From Flavobacterium petrolei (GTDB lineage Bacteria > Bacteroidota > Bacteroidia > Flavobacteriales > Flavobacteriaceae), in the NCBI RefSeq assembly GCF_003314435.2, contig NZ_QNVY02000001.1, positions 1,116,001-1,180,000 of the forward strand: DNA of 64,000 nucleotides. The letters are read 5' to 3'. The notes below the pieces were generated by a model, which searched no databases, was not told the origin of the DNA, and saw nothing but the letters and a program-made list of their open reading frames with translations. A program made the position numbers and the translations under genes. Positions within the stretch are counted from its first letter, which is position 1. Each line of letters opens with the position of its first letter. Of this stretch, positions 1-8,734 are shown one piece after another.

Positions 1-64
1 TCATCGTTCCAAGGCAAATCTTGCTGACTTTTACATCAGTATTCGGTAAAGTTGTGTATTTCAT
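1..64 (-). CDS. aldo/keto reductase, N-terminal fragment (runs off the left edge)
   Basis: Read on the minus strand from an ATG at 62-64, this gives 21 in-frame codons with no stop before the window edge. The peptide starts MKYTTLPNTDVKVSKICLGT. That is the usual N-terminus of NADPH-dependent aldo/keto reductases of the Tas/YajO type, in which the first strand ends in a (G)LGTM turn. Only the start is visible, so the catalytic Asp/Tyr/Lys/His tetrad cannot be checked and the substrate is unknown. Family recognition rests on this short segment alone. Confidence 0.6.
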   Translation of the reverse strand, partial: MKYTTLPNTDVKVSKICLGTM

Positions 65-189
65 AATTAAGAAAGTTGCTTTGTATTTTTAGTAAACAAA
101 GATAAAATTAGTTTGTCGTTAGCATTTGCTGTTAACAGAAAATTGAGAAACGTTTATTTAGAACTAAACCGAATATTTAAAAAAATAAA

Positions 190-247
190 CCGCTAATTTG
201 CGAATTTAAAATCCTTCGATCAAAAGATAAAATTAGCGAATTTGCGG
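190..247. repeat. imperfect inverted repeat
   Basis: Two 18-base arms (190-207 and 230-247) built from alternating GCTAATTT/GCGAATTT words are reverse complements with three mismatches, around a 22-base centre. It lies between the divergent or edge gene and the OmpA gene terminator. No T-run follows either arm, so it is more likely a small dispersed palindrome than a terminator. Confidence 0.4.
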
Positions 248-253
248 TAAAAG

Positions 254-287
254 AAAAAAGGTCCAAAGCATACACTCTGAACCTTTC
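254..287 (-). terminator. rho-independent terminator of the OmpA-family gene
   Basis: On the minus strand, just past the stop codon at 312, an AAAGGTTC arm pairs with GGACCTTT across a loop of about 14 bases and runs into six T. The stem is short and has one mismatch, but position and T-tract fit termination of the gene at 312-1253. Confidence 0.5.
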
Positions 288-311
288 TCGATTTGAAACT
301 TTAATTGTTTT

Positions 312-1253
312 TTAATTTATCTCATTCAGCATTTCGGCAATTTCGTCTAATCTTGGCGTTAATATGATTTCGATTCTACGGTTTTTAGCTTTCCCATCTG
401 CAGTTGAATTGCTAGTTAATGGCGAAAATTCTCCTCTTCCTGCCGCAGTAAGATTTTGCTTATTGATTTTTTTGTTCTCACTCAAAATAGCAACTATTGC
501 TGTCGCTCTTTTGGTTGATAAATCCCAGTTATCCGCAATTGGACCTGAAGCTGTAAACGCATCATCATCCGTATGACCTTCTATAAGCACCGAAATATCT
601 GGGTTGTCACCCAATACCTTTGCTAATTCTACAACTGCTTTTTTCCCTTCGGAACCTACAGCCCAACTTCCCGAATTGAAAAGTAGTTTGTTCTCCATAG
701 AAACATACACTTTCCCGTTTTTTTGTTCTACCGTCAACCCTTTTCCTTCAAAACTGTTCAAGGCTTTAGACAAGGTTTCTTTTAGTTTTTTCATACTAGC
801 TTCTTTGGCAGCAATCAAATCTTCCAATTCTTGCAGACGTTGTGCGCTTTTGCTTAATCGGTCTTGTTCTAAAGCCAATGCTTTTCCTTTTTCGTCTAAT
901 TGCTCCAGCAAATCACGATTTTTCTTCATGTTGCTTTGCAAAGCATCACCGCTATTTTTTTCTAAAGCGGCGTACGAATCCTGCAAGACTTTAAATTTAT
1001 TTTGCGCTGCGGCGTAATCTGCTTTCAATTTATCCAATTCCGCTTTGGATTTACTCAAATCATTTTTCAAACCGTCGCGGTCTAATTCTAATTGGTTTTT
1101 AGCTTTTAGCAAATCAGCATTTTCATCTGCTAAACTTCGGTTTTCTTTTTTGGAATCGGCATATTTACTTTCTAAATCATTGTATATTTTCTTGGACACG
1201 CAAGAAGTTGAAAGCGCCAATACTAATAATCCTATGGAAACTCTTTTAATCAT
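312..1253 (-). CDS. OmpA-family lipoprotein with long periplasmic coiled coil
   Basis: 313 aa. A signal peptide ends in a lipobox (LSTSC, acylated Cys18). Residues about 25-165 are heptad-like, rich in Lys, Glu, Asp, Ala and Leu, and predicted to form a long coiled coil. Residues about 185-305 form an OmpA C-terminal peptidoglycan-binding domain, with the IEGHTDD motif (His near 227) and an NRRIEI motif near 290. The protein should be an outer-membrane lipoprotein whose stalk and OmpA domain tether the membrane to peptidoglycan, like Pal but with a coiled-coil spacer. It is a single gene with its own terminator. The physiological role beyond cell-wall anchoring is inferred from the family. 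Confidence 0.88.
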   Translation of the reverse strand: MIKRVSIGLLVLALSTSCVSKKIYNDLESKYADSKKENRSLADENADLLKAKNQLELDRDGLKNDLSKSKAELDKLKADYAAAQNKFKVLQDSYAALEKNSGDALQSNMKKNRDLLEQLDEKGKALALEQDRLSKSAQRLQELEDLIAAKEASMKKLKETLSKALNSFEGKGLTVEQKNGKVYVSMENKLLFNSGSWAVGSEGKKAVVELAKVLGDNPDISVLIEGHTDDDAFTASGPIADNWDLSTKRATAIVAILSENKKINKQNLTAAGRGEFSPLTSNSTADGKAKNRRIEIILTPRLDEIAEMLNEIN

Positions 1254-1422
1254 TTGGTTGGTATTTATGTTGTTTCTAATGTTGTTTTGAACCCAAAAAT
1301 TTAAATTGTAGTCAAATACTCTAGCGCCGATAAAAGGAAAAATCCTTTTCTAATTTTGTTTAACGAGAGAAAAAAATGTAATCTCGTCTTTAGGATGAGA
1401 GGTGAAACAGCACCTGAAAACG

Positions 1423-2184
1423 TTATTCTATTTCCACTAAAATTGGGCAATGATCTGAATGCACGGCATCTGATAAAATAACGGCTCTTTTCAATTTATG
1501 TTTTAAAGAATCGCTGACTAAATTGTAATCGATTCGCCAACCCTTGTTGTTCCCTCTTGCTCCGGCGCGGTAGCTCCACCATGTATATTGGTGAGGCTCA
1601 CTGTTGAAATGGCGAAAACTATCCACAAATCCGGACTTCATAAATCCGTCAAGCCAAGTTCTTTCCTGTGGTAAAAAACCGGAGACATTTTTGTTTCGGA
1701 TGGGATCATGAATGTCGATTGCCTCGTGGCAAATGTTGTAATCCCCGCAGATAATCAGGTTTGGCGTTTCTTTTTTGAGTTCGTCAATATAATTCTGAAA
1801 ATCGTCCATGAACGTGAATTTATGGTCTAAACGATCAATATTTGTGCCTGATGGCAGGTACAAACTCATCACTGAAAATCCATCAAAATCGGCTCGAAGA
1901 TTTCTTCCTTCGAAATCCATGTGGTGAATTCCGGTTCCGTGAACGACATTGTTAGGTTTAATTTTAGAGAGAATCGCCACGCCGCTGTACCCTTTTTTGG
2001 TTGCTGAATAATAATATTGGTAGGGATAACCCGCTTTTGCAATATCATCGACAGGGATTTGATCTTCGGTTGCTTTAATTTCCTGAAGACAAATAATATC
2101 GGGATTTGCGTGTTGCAACCAGTCGATAAATCCTTTTGAAATGGCTGCTCTGATTCCGTTTACGTTGTATGAAATTATTCTCAT
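1423..2184 (-). CDS. xth: exodeoxyribonuclease III (AP endonuclease)
   Basis: 253 aa, full length for the family. It belongs to the endonuclease/exonuclease/phosphatase fold. Visible motifs are NVNGIR (residues 7-12, Asn7 a metal ligand), LQEIK with Glu35, GDYN at about 147-150 and SDHCP at about 242-246. These carry the metal-binding and catalytic residues of ExoIII/APE1-type enzymes. It cleaves DNA 5' of abasic sites and removes 3'-blocking groups during base-excision repair in the cytoplasm. The ATG start places the first beta strand at the exact N-terminus, as is normal. It appears monocistronic, with about 170 bp to the OmpA gene downstream. Confidence 0.95.
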   Translation of the reverse strand: MRIISYNVNGIRAAISKGFIDWLQHANPDIICLQEIKATEDQIPVDDIAKAGYPYQYYYSATKKGYSGVAILSKIKPNNVVHGTGIHHMDFEGRNLRADFDGFSVMSLYLPSGTNIDRLDHKFTFMDDFQNYIDELKKETPNLIICGDYNICHEAIDIHDPIRNKNVSGFLPQERTWLDGFMKSGFVDSFRHFNSEPHQYTWWSYRAGARGNNKGWRIDYNLVSDSLKHKLKRAVILSDAVHSDHCPILVEIE

Positions 2185-2351
2185 GAAAAATTATTTTGAA
2201 TCTCTTCCGAAAAATTATTTTTTGCCTGCGATTCTCAGGAACCCACTTTTTTATTTTATCGGAAAAAATTATATTGGTTGAATGTGGGTTTCAAATGTAA
2301 CAAAAAAGTAGAAGTTTGATGGAGAAAAATAGAGAAAATGGAGTTTTTTGC

Positions 2352-2359
2352 TATCTTTG
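2352..2359 (+). promoter_or_regulatory. Bacteroidota -7 box in front of olsF
   Basis: TATCTTTG matches the TAnnTTTG -7 consensus of Bacteroidota housekeeping sigma factors exactly and lies 28 bases upstream of the olsF ATG. No TTG is found at the usual 17-23 base spacing upstream, so the -33 half is weak. Confidence 0.55.
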
Positions 2360-2387
2360 TTTCTTGCTCTAAAAAAACAAAAAATAC

Positions 2388-4190
2388 ATGGGTTTAGTAA
2401 CCGCGAAAGAAGTTGCAAAAGCAATAAATGCAGACAAGTACGGGGTTCTGGGAACTTTTTCCGGATGGATGCTGATGAAGGTGCTAAAAATATCGACGTT
2501 AAACAAAGTATACGATAGAAATAAACATTTAACAGAAGTTGATTTCCTGAATGGTATACTTGATGATTTACAAATAAAATTCGAAATTCCAGAAGAGGAT
2601 TTAAAACGTTTACCAAAAGAAGGCGCTTATATCACCATTTCGAATCATCCATTGGGAGGAATTGATGGGGTTTTGCTATTGAAATTGATGCTGGAAAGAG
2701 AACCAAATTTCAAGATCATCGCCAATTTTCTTTTGCACCGTATTGAGCCGCTCAAGAAGTACATTATGCCGGTAAATCCTTTTGAAAATCATAAGGACGC
2801 AAAATCAAGCGTAGTGGGAATTAAAGAAACACTGCGCCATTTAAGTGACGGTAAACCTTTAGGAATGTTTCCTGCCGGGGAAGTTTCTACGTACAAAGAT
2901 GGTAAATTAATGGTGGATAAACCTTGGGAAGAAGGCGCTATTAAAGTAATCAGAAAAGCCCAAGTCCCTGTGGTTCCTATTTATTTTCATGCAAAAAACA
3001 GTCGGTTATTTTATTTGCTTTCTAAAATAAGCGGGACTTTTAGAACAGCAAAATTACCTTCGGAAGTATTTAGCCAGAAACGACGCGTGATTAAAGTGCG
3101 CATTGGAAAACCAATTTCAGTTAGCGAACAAAACGAGCACAACACTTTAGAGGAGTACTCTGAGTTTCTAAGGAAAAAAACGTACATGTTGGCCAATCCT
3201 TTCGAGAAAGAAATTCCTTTTTTGCCAACGCCTACTTTAAAAATTGCTAAAAGCCCAAAAACTATTGTAACTGCTGCCAGTCAAGACAAAATGACTAAAG
3301 AAGTAGATGCTTTGCGAATTACGGATTGTCGCCTTTTACAAAGTAAAAATTACGAAGTTTTTCTCGCAGAAGCAAAGAAGATACCAAATATCCTACATGA
3401 AATAGGACGCCTCAGAGAAATAACTTTTAGAGAAGTGGGCGAGGGAACAAATGAATCCATTGATTTAGACAAGCACGATCAATATTACCATCACCTGTTT
3501 TTATGGGACAATGAAGCCAATAAAATTGCTGGTGCGTACCGAATGGGATTGGGTTCAGAAATTTATCCAAAATACGGTATAAATGGTTTTTACCTCAACG
3601 ACTTGTTCCGATTTGAGCCTGAATTACATGATATGATGCATAAATCCATAGAAATGGGTCGTGCTTTTATCATCAAAGAATACCAACAGAAGCCAATGCC
3701 TCTTTTCCTGCTTTGGAAAGGTATTATGCACACCACATTGCGTTATCCAGAACATAAATTTTTATTGGGTGGCGTAAGTATCAGCAATCAATTTTCAGAT
3801 TTTTCTAAATCGCTGATGATTGAATTCATGAAGTCCAATTATTATGATCCTTATATTGCGCAATACATTCACCCTAAGAAAGCGTATAAAGTAAAACTAA
3901 AAGATGCCGATAAGGATTTCATTTTTGATGAAGCCGAATCTGATTTGAATAAGTTTGATAAAATTATAGATGAACTGGAGCCAGGAAGTTTGCGTTTGCC
4001 TGTTTTGATTAAAAAATACATCAAACAGAATGCAAAAGTGGTAGCATTCAATGTAGATCCGCTTTTTAATAACGCCGTTGACGGATTGATGTACATTCGA
4101 ATTGCTGATATTCCAGAAAGCACCATGAAACCTGTAATGGAAGAGTTTCAGAAAGAACTGGAACGAAAATTAGCAGATAAAGAAGATTAA
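2388..4190 (+). CDS. olsF: bifunctional acyltransferase OlsF-like (ornithine/glycine lipid synthesis)
   Basis: 600 aa, two acyltransferase domains. Residues about 75-270 are a PlsC/OlsA-like O-acyltransferase with an NHPLGGID motif (His87, Asp93) and FPAGEVS near 160. Residues about 320-540 are an OlsB-like GNAT N-acyltransferase (hemolysin-type Acetyltransf_5 fold). The same O-acyl then N-acyl domain order occurs in OlsF of Serratia and Flavobacterium, which makes lyso-ornithine lipid and acylates it again in one polypeptide. Flavobacteria also make glycine lipids, so the amino-acid substrate (ornithine or glycine) is not decided by sequence. It should act at the inner face of the inner membrane using acyl-ACP. 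It is transcribed alone and ends at a strong bidirectional terminator. Confidence 0.82.
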   Translation: MGLVTAKEVAKAINADKYGVLGTFSGWMLMKVLKISTLNKVYDRNKHLTEVDFLNGILDDLQIKFEIPEEDLKRLPKEGAYITISNHPLGGIDGVLLLKLMLEREPNFKIIANFLLHRIEPLKKYIMPVNPFENHKDAKSSVVGIKETLRHLSDGKPLGMFPAGEVSTYKDGKLMVDKPWEEGAIKVIRKAQVPVVPIYFHAKNSRLFYLLSKISGTFRTAKLPSEVFSQKRRVIKVRIGKPISVSEQNEHNTLEEYSEFLRKKTYMLANPFEKEIPFLPTPTLKIAKSPKTIVTAASQDKMTKEVDALRITDCRLLQSKNYEVFLAEAKKIPNILHEIGRLREITFREVGEGTNESIDLDKHDQYYHHLFLWDNEANKIAGAYRMGLGSEIYPKYGINGFYLNDLFRFEPELHDMMHKSIEMGRAFIIKEYQQKPMPLFLLWKGIMHTTLRYPEHKFLLGGVSISNQFSDFSKSLMIEFMKSNYYDPYIAQYIHPKKAYKVKLKDADKDFIFDEAESDLNKFDKIIDELEPGSLRLPVLIKKYIKQNAKVVAFNVDPLFNNAVDGLMYIRIADIPESTMKPVMEEFQKELERKLADKED

Positions 4191-4280
4191 TTTCTAAATT
4201 ATTTGAAATAGTCACCTCGGATTTTACAAATTTGAACAAAACTATTTCGTGACAGTCTTGGCAAAAAAATAGATACAATA

Positions 4281-4309
4281 AAAAATCCCGATACAATCGG
4301 GATTTTTTA
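4281..4309. terminator. bidirectional terminator between olsF and the TM2 gene
   Basis: The stem AATCCCGAT/ATCGGGATT has a 4-5 base loop and is flanked by A5 on the left and T6 on the right. It therefore serves olsF on plus and the convergent TM2 gene on minus. Confidence 0.85.
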
Positions 4310-4313
4310 TGTT

Positions 4314-4595
4314 TTAGAACCAAGCTTTTTTACCAACTTGATACGTTTGGTAAAACTCTTCGTCAGATTTTGTTAAATATATTATACCCTCAATAAGTCC
4401 CAATATACTTGTTACTACTCCACATGTAAAAAGGCTAATTACCAACCATATTATCCCTTCTGTTGTATAACCCAACAGGAATTTATGAATCCCTAGAGCT
4501 CCTAAAAGAATAGCAAGTAATCCTGCTGCAATTTTTTTATTATCTGGTTGAACAGGCCTCGGATTGTTCCATTCTTCGTGTTTTAAATTTTCCAT
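4314..4595 (-). CDS. TM2 domain-containing small membrane protein
   Basis: 93 aa. After a polar N-terminus of about 20 residues rich in Asn and Pro come two hydrophobic helices (about 22-40 and 46-70). A GIHKFLLGYTTEG segment between them is the hallmark of the TM2 family: G-x-H-x-F-Y/L-x-G followed by a second helix. A polar tail follows. TM2 proteins are inner-membrane proteins of unknown biochemical function. The stop codon lies five bases from the shared terminator with olsF, and the gene appears to be transcribed with or just after the VOC gene upstream (41-base gap). Confidence 0.8.
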   Translation of the reverse strand: MENLKHEEWNNPRPVQPDNKKIAAGLLAILLGALGIHKFLLGYTTEGIIWLVISLFTCGVVTSILGLIEGIIYLTKSDEEFYQTYQVGKKAWF

Positions 4596-4636
4596 TGGTT
4601 GATTGTTATTGGTTTGTTTTTAAGTTACTAAAAAAA

Positions 4637-5038
4637 TTATTGAAATGCTTTATCGATTGGTTCCCAAAGTTCTATTTTATTTCCTTCGTTATCCAGAACC
4701 CATCCAAATTTTCCATACTCATAAGTCTGCACATCACCCACAATTGTTACACCTTCATCAGATAATTTTTTTAACAAATCTTGTAAATCATGTACTCGGA
4801 AATTTTGCATGAACTGTTTTTCGCTTGGCGCAAAATAAGTCGTGTCCTCCGCAAATGGCGACCATTGGGTAGAACAGTCATTTCCGTCTTTATCTTTCCA
4901 CCAAAAAGTAGAACCATAATCATCCGTTTTTAAACCCAAATGTTTTCCGTACCAAGCTACCAATTCTTTAAGGTTTTTTGATTTAAAAAAGAAACCGCCA
5001 ATCCCGGTAACGCGTTGCTCCGGCGCTTCAACTTTGGC
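4637..5038 (-). CDS. VOC (glyoxalase-fold) protein without a visible start codon
   Basis: The reading frame opens directly after the TAA stop of the dehydrogenase at 5039-5041 and shares its frame. It reads AKVEAPEQRVTGIGGFFF and on through a complete VOC domain: first strand VTGIGGFFFKS, a central FWW/DCSTQW segment and a C-terminal GNKIELWEP strand. No ATG, GTG or TTG lies ahead of the first strand. The first possible start is a TTG at 4961-4963, which would delete beta strand 1. Related proteins normally begin close to the AKVEAPEQ segment, so a start codon seems to have been lost, or translation depends on readthrough or a non-standard start. Family membership is clear from the domain pattern; the substrate is unknown. 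Confidence 0.6.
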   Translation of the reverse strand, partial: AKVEAPEQRVTGIGGFFFKSKNLKELVAWYGKHLGLKTDDYGSTFWWKDKDGNDCSTQWSPFAEDTTYFAPSEKQFMQNFRVHDLQDLLKKLSDEGVTIVGDVQTYEYGKFGWVLDNEGNKIELWEPIDKAFQ

Positions 5039-5986
5039 TTAAGCAAAATACTTTGCTTTTATTTTATCAACGATTACTTGTGCCAATCGCTCATGGCTTT
5101 CGAATGTCCAACCGGCAATATGCGGTGTCAAAATCACATTCTTTGCTTTCAATAAATATTGAAAAGCTTCCGGTGTGTGTTTGTCTTTAAAAAGCGTTTC
5201 GAAAGACAATTTCTCATATTCCAGAACATCCAATCCAGCTCCGAGAATTTTCCCGGATTGCATTGCCGTAACCAAATCGGCAGTGACAATATTCTTGCCG
5301 CGAGACGTATTGATAATCCAAAAAGGTTTGGTAAATCCATTGATGAAATCACTGTCAACCATTTTATCCGTTTCGGGAGTCCACGGAATATGCAAACTTA
5401 TTACATCTACTTTTTGCTGAAATTCATGTAAAGAAACCTGTTTTGCATTAGCGTCACCCACATTTTCCTGAATATCGTAACAAAGCACTTCCACATCAAA
5501 GCCACGCAATTTTTTGGCAAATGATTTCCCCATGTTTCCGTAACCGATAATCCCAACTGTTTTTCCGTCCAGTTCATGACCGCGGTTGCTTTCACGATTC
5601 CAGTGTCCCGCTCGTATCTCGCTATCAGCTTCGTTCAATTTATTAAAAAGGGATAAAATCATCCCTAAAGTATGTTCGGCAACTGCGTTCCTATTTCCTT
5701 CGGGAGCAGCTATGAGCGTAATGTTTTTGGATGCCGCATAATCGCAATCAATACTTTCTAGTCCGGCTCCAACACGCGCAATGAATTGCAGATTAGCGGC
5801 TTTGTCTAAAAATTCTTTGTCAATCTTGAAGCGGCTTCGAATCACAATTCCTTGGTAATCTTGAATTTTGGCTTCGATTTCTTCTTTAGAAGAGGAAAAA
5901 TCACTGTGATTTATAAACCCGGAATGTTGCAACTGATCCCAAAGTACAGGATGATTGCTATCTATGTGAAGGATTTTGATGTCCAT
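5039..5986 (-). CDS. D-2-hydroxyacid dehydrogenase (SerA-like)
   Basis: 315 aa. It has an N-terminal substrate domain (residues about 1-95), a Rossmann domain with GYGNMG near 148-153, then the substrate domain resumes. The catalytic Arg lies in INTSRG, Glu in DVLEYE, and His in TPHIAGWT close to the C-terminus. This is the NAD-dependent 2-hydroxyacid dehydrogenase family (phosphoglycerate, glycerate and hydroxypyruvate reductases). It lacks the ACT/ASB regulatory domains of long SerA proteins, so phosphoglycerate dehydrogenase activity is possible but not shown. The TAA stop directly abuts the VOC reading frame in the same phase. No serine-pathway neighbour is present. Confidence 0.85.
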   Translation of the reverse strand: MDIKILHIDSNHPVLWDQLQHSGFINHSDFSSSKEEIEAKIQDYQGIVIRSRFKIDKEFLDKAANLQFIARVGAGLESIDCDYAASKNITLIAAPEGNRNAVAEHTLGMILSLFNKLNEADSEIRAGHWNRESNRGHELDGKTVGIIGYGNMGKSFAKKLRGFDVEVLCYDIQENVGDANAKQVSLHEFQQKVDVISLHIPWTPETDKMVDSDFINGFTKPFWIINTSRGKNIVTADLVTAMQSGKILGAGLDVLEYEKLSFETLFKDKHTPEAFQYLLKAKNVILTPHIAGWTFESHERLAQVIVDKIKAKYFA

Positions 5987-6132
5987 AATTGTTCGGTTTT
6001 TGATCTTTCAAATTAACAAAAAAATTACGGTTTATTGATTTATTGGAGGAAATTAAGTCGTAAAATCGTAAATTAGCGATTAATAAATTTTTATTATAAA
6101 TCTTATGTTTTGTAATAAAAGAAAGCAAAAAA

Positions 6133-7302
6133 ATGAAATTAACAAAAACCTTCAAAGCTTTTTTTGAAAGCGAAAAATCAGGTGGACTCCTATTACTATT
6201 AGTTACCATAGTTTCCATGCTATTGGCTAATTCATCTTTTCAAACCGAATATATTGCTTTTTGGGGAACTGAAATCGGAAACCATTCCATTACTCACTGG
6301 ATTAATGACGGCTTAATGGCTATTTTCTTTCTACTCATTGGTTTAGAATTAGAACGCGAAATGTATCAAGGAGAATTATCCAGTATAAAAAACGCGGCAT
6401 TGCCTATTTTTGGTGCCTTTGGAGGAATGATTGTTCCGGCAGGCATCTTTTTATTATTAAATTTTGGAACCATCACACAAAATGGAGCCGGAATTCCAAT
6501 GGCGACAGATATTGCTTTTGCTATTGGTATTTTGTCCCTTTTAGGAAATCGTGTTCCTACATCGCTTAAAGTATTTTTGACTGCGCTTGCCGTAATTGAT
6601 GATTTAGGCGCTATTATGGTTATTGCCATATTTTATACAGACACTATTGCTTATCTGAATTTGCTAATTGCTTTTGCCATTATGGGTGGTTTGTTTATCC
6701 TGAACCGAAGAAAAGTGCACAGTCTTATTCCTTATTTAATTGGTGGTGCAGCAATGTGGTATTTCATGCTAAATTCAGGAGTTCACGCTACTATAACCGG
6801 AGTATTATTAGCCTTTGTAATTCCATTTGGTGACGGAGGCAAGAAGACATCTTCCTATCGATTACAGCATTTTTTACATTATCCGGTCGCGTTTTTTATA
6901 CTTCCGTTATTTGCCATAGCCAATACCTGTATTGCCATAAACTCCGATTGGCATGAAGGATTGAACCACCCCAACACGATTGGAATTATGTTAGGTCTTG
7001 TGGTAGGAAAGCCATTAGGAATTTGGTTGTTTTCATTCCTTGCAGTGAGTTTAGGAATTGGTACGCTACCAAGAGATCTAAAATGGAGCACTATTCTAGG
7101 CGCAGGAATGCTGGGAGGAATAGGATTTACGATGTCTATTTTTATCACATTGCTTGCCTTCAAAAACGACGGAGAAGAAGTCATTACTTATTCGAAAATT
7201 GCGATTTTGGTTGCTTCCTTTATAGCGGGAACTATCGGTTTCTTATGGTTAAAATTTAATTTGAAACCCGCTAAAGCAAAAAAACAATCCAAGAAAGTTT
7301 AG
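6133..7302 (+). CDS. nhaA: Na+/H+ antiporter NhaA
   Basis: 389 aa, typical NhaA length, with about 11-12 hydrophobic helices. The residues that define the ion site are present: Asp126 in MATDIAF and the paired Asp156-Asp157 in VIDDLGA. These correspond to E. coli Asp133 and Asp163/164. It exports Na+ in exchange for 2 H+ at the inner membrane, for pH and sodium homeostasis. The ATG follows an A-rich leader in an AT-rich gap of about 145 bases shared with the divergent dehydrogenase gene. A strong stem-loop follows the stop. It is transcribed alone. Confidence 0.95.
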   Translation: MKLTKTFKAFFESEKSGGLLLLLVTIVSMLLANSSFQTEYIAFWGTEIGNHSITHWINDGLMAIFFLLIGLELEREMYQGELSSIKNAALPIFGAFGGMIVPAGIFLLLNFGTITQNGAGIPMATDIAFAIGILSLLGNRVPTSLKVFLTALAVIDDLGAIMVIAIFYTDTIAYLNLLIAFAIMGGLFILNRRKVHSLIPYLIGGAAMWYFMLNSGVHATITGVLLAFVIPFGDGGKKTSSYRLQHFLHYPVAFFILPLFAIANTCIAINSDWHEGLNHPNTIGIMLGLVVGKPLGIWLFSFLAVSLGIGTLPRDLKWSTILGAGMLGGIGFTMSIFITLLAFKNDGEEVITYSKIAILVASFIAGTIGFLWLKFNLKPAKAKKQSKKV

Positions 7303-7320
7303 CTTCAATCTATTTCATAA

Positions 7321-7355
7321 AAAAGCTTCGTTTAAGAGATTAAACGAAGCTTTTT
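7321..7355. terminator. bidirectional terminator between nhaA and the Dabb gene
   Basis: The long perfect stem AAAAGCTTCGTTTAA/TTAAACGAAGCTTTT with a GAGA loop ends in a T-run on plus and has A4 at its left, so it also works on minus. It separates convergent nhaA and the Dabb gene. Confidence 0.85.
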
Positions 7356-7413
7356 ATGTTAGTTCAAATTTTATTTAAAAACTAAATCCATTATATGGAT
7401 TGTGTCTTTCTGT

Positions 7414-7794
7414 TTACTTCCTAGCCCAATAATCCACTACGGTAACTTTATCCGGTGCCGGACTCAAAACAGCCACAAAAGCTTTGTGATCCGGATGAAT
7501 CAAATACGCATCTCGATCCGCTTCACTGCTAAATGTTAGGGTAAAACAATGCGTCAAACCATTATTCAAGTTTTCAGGACTGTTGTTAATTCCCCATTCA
7601 TACGCTTTGATTAATTTAATTTTATGTTCTAAATTTCCAAAAGCAGTGACCACTTTGTCAATTTCTGCTGTATCGGTTCCGGGTTTCCAACCAAACATCA
7701 CGACATGCCTTAGCACTTGTTTTTGTTTGTCTTTTTGGGCATTTACGGTATAACTTGAAATTAAAATAAATGCAAAAAGGAGTAGTTTCTTCAT
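7414..7794 (-). CDS. secreted Dabb (stress-responsive A/B barrel) domain protein
   Basis: 126 aa. A Sec signal peptide ends near AQ at residues 19-20 and is followed by one Dabb domain (dimeric alpha-beta barrel). The domain opens with LRHVVMFGWKPG and has a central strand followed by HPDHKAFVAV near the C-terminus. Dabb proteins are ferredoxin-like barrels found alone or as enzyme domains, and many small secreted flavobacterial members have no known substrate. The gene appears single. Its stop lies about 60 bases from the nhaA terminator. Confidence 0.75.
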   Translation of the reverse strand: MKKLLLFAFILISSYTVNAQKDKQKQVLRHVVMFGWKPGTDTAEIDKVVTAFGNLEHKIKLIKAYEWGINNSPENLNNGLTHCFTLTFSSEADRDAYLIHPDHKAFVAVLSPAPDKVTVVDYWARK

Positions 7795-7932
7795 GATAGT
7801 TTTTTTTAAATATAAGATTTATTTGATTGTGTAAACAAATATCAATATTTGCGAAGCTTAAGTAAAAAAAATTGCGCAAAGTCAGAGACATTTGCGCAAC
7901 TTATATCATGAATATTTTACGGAACTAGAGAC

Positions 7933-8709
7933 TTATCCTTTGATTTGTTTCAAGGACGTTTTGATTCCACGTATTAATGACGAACTGAATCCGTGCATTT
8001 CCATTTCGTTCAATCCCGCAATCGTGCAGCCTTGTGGTGTGGTCACACGGTCAATTAATTGTTCCGGGTGCACTTTTTCTTCTAGTAACATTTCGGCAGC
8101 GCCTTTTACGGTTTGTGCTGAAATTGCCAAAGCGGTCTGCCAATCGAATCCTATTTCTATTCCGGCTTGCATCGAAGCGCGAATGTATCGCAATGCAAAA
8201 GCAGTTCCGCTAGCTGCAAGAACAGTTGCAGCATCCATCAGTTTTTCGTCAATAATAGGAGCGGTTCCCAAACTCTGAAAAAGAGCAACTACATGTTGTG
8301 CCTTCTCTTTGTCTTTTTCGTGAAACGCAATACAAGTGGCTGATGCGCCAAATTGTGCCGCAATATTGGGCATGATTCGGATCGCACTATTAGCCGTTCC
8401 GATTTTGTTTTGTAAATTTTCAATCGATAATCCACTCACGGCCGAAGCGATGATTTTATTGGAAATTTCAGGCAGGATTTCGGCTAAAACGGTATCTACT
8501 TGGTATGGTTTTATGGTTAAGATAATGACATCGGCTTCCTGAATCTGATGAATGTTATTTGTAGAAACCGTAGTACCCAGTTTTTCAAGATATAATATGC
8601 TGGACGTATTTCTCCGGGTTATAGTTACTTGATTTTCTGGTGAAAATTTTGATAATCCTAATGCGATAGAAACACCTAAGTTTCCGCCGCCAATGATGTG
8701 TACTTTCAT
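7933..8709 (-). CDS. proC: pyrroline-5-carboxylate reductase
   Basis: 258 aa, slightly shorter than the usual 265-275. The N-terminal Rossmann fold starts with IIGGGNLG (glycines 7-9 and 12). Further NADPH-binding segments are VILTIKPYQ and ASAVSGLS. The C-terminal dimerisation domain carries TTPQGCTIAGLN, the ProC signature TxPGGxT-x-x-G with Gln in place of the first Gly. It reduces delta-1-pyrroline-5-carboxylate to proline in the cytoplasm. No proA or proB lies nearby. A 178-base gap with repeats precedes it, so its own promoter is likely there. Confidence 0.92.
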   Translation of the reverse strand: MKVHIIGGGNLGVSIALGLSKFSPENQVTITRRNTSSILYLEKLGTTVSTNNIHQIQEADVIILTIKPYQVDTVLAEILPEISNKIIASAVSGLSIENLQNKIGTANSAIRIMPNIAAQFGASATCIAFHEKDKEKAQHVVALFQSLGTAPIIDEKLMDAATVLAASGTAFALRYIRASMQAGIEIGFDWQTALAISAQTVKGAAEMLLEEKVHPEQLIDRVTTPQGCTIAGLNEMEMHGFSSSLIRGIKTSLKQIKG

Positions 8710-8734
8710 GCTGGTTGTGGTTTTTCCTCTCCCC

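Noticed and set aside
4066..4323. Minus-strand 85-codon ORF overlapping the end of olsF
   Set aside because: It overlaps the olsF coding sequence and the bidirectional terminator, with no recognisable domain.
6095..6132. TATGTTTTG as an nhaA -7 box
   Set aside because: The spacing between TA and TTTG is off by one and no -33 TTG is present, so the evidence is too weak to list.
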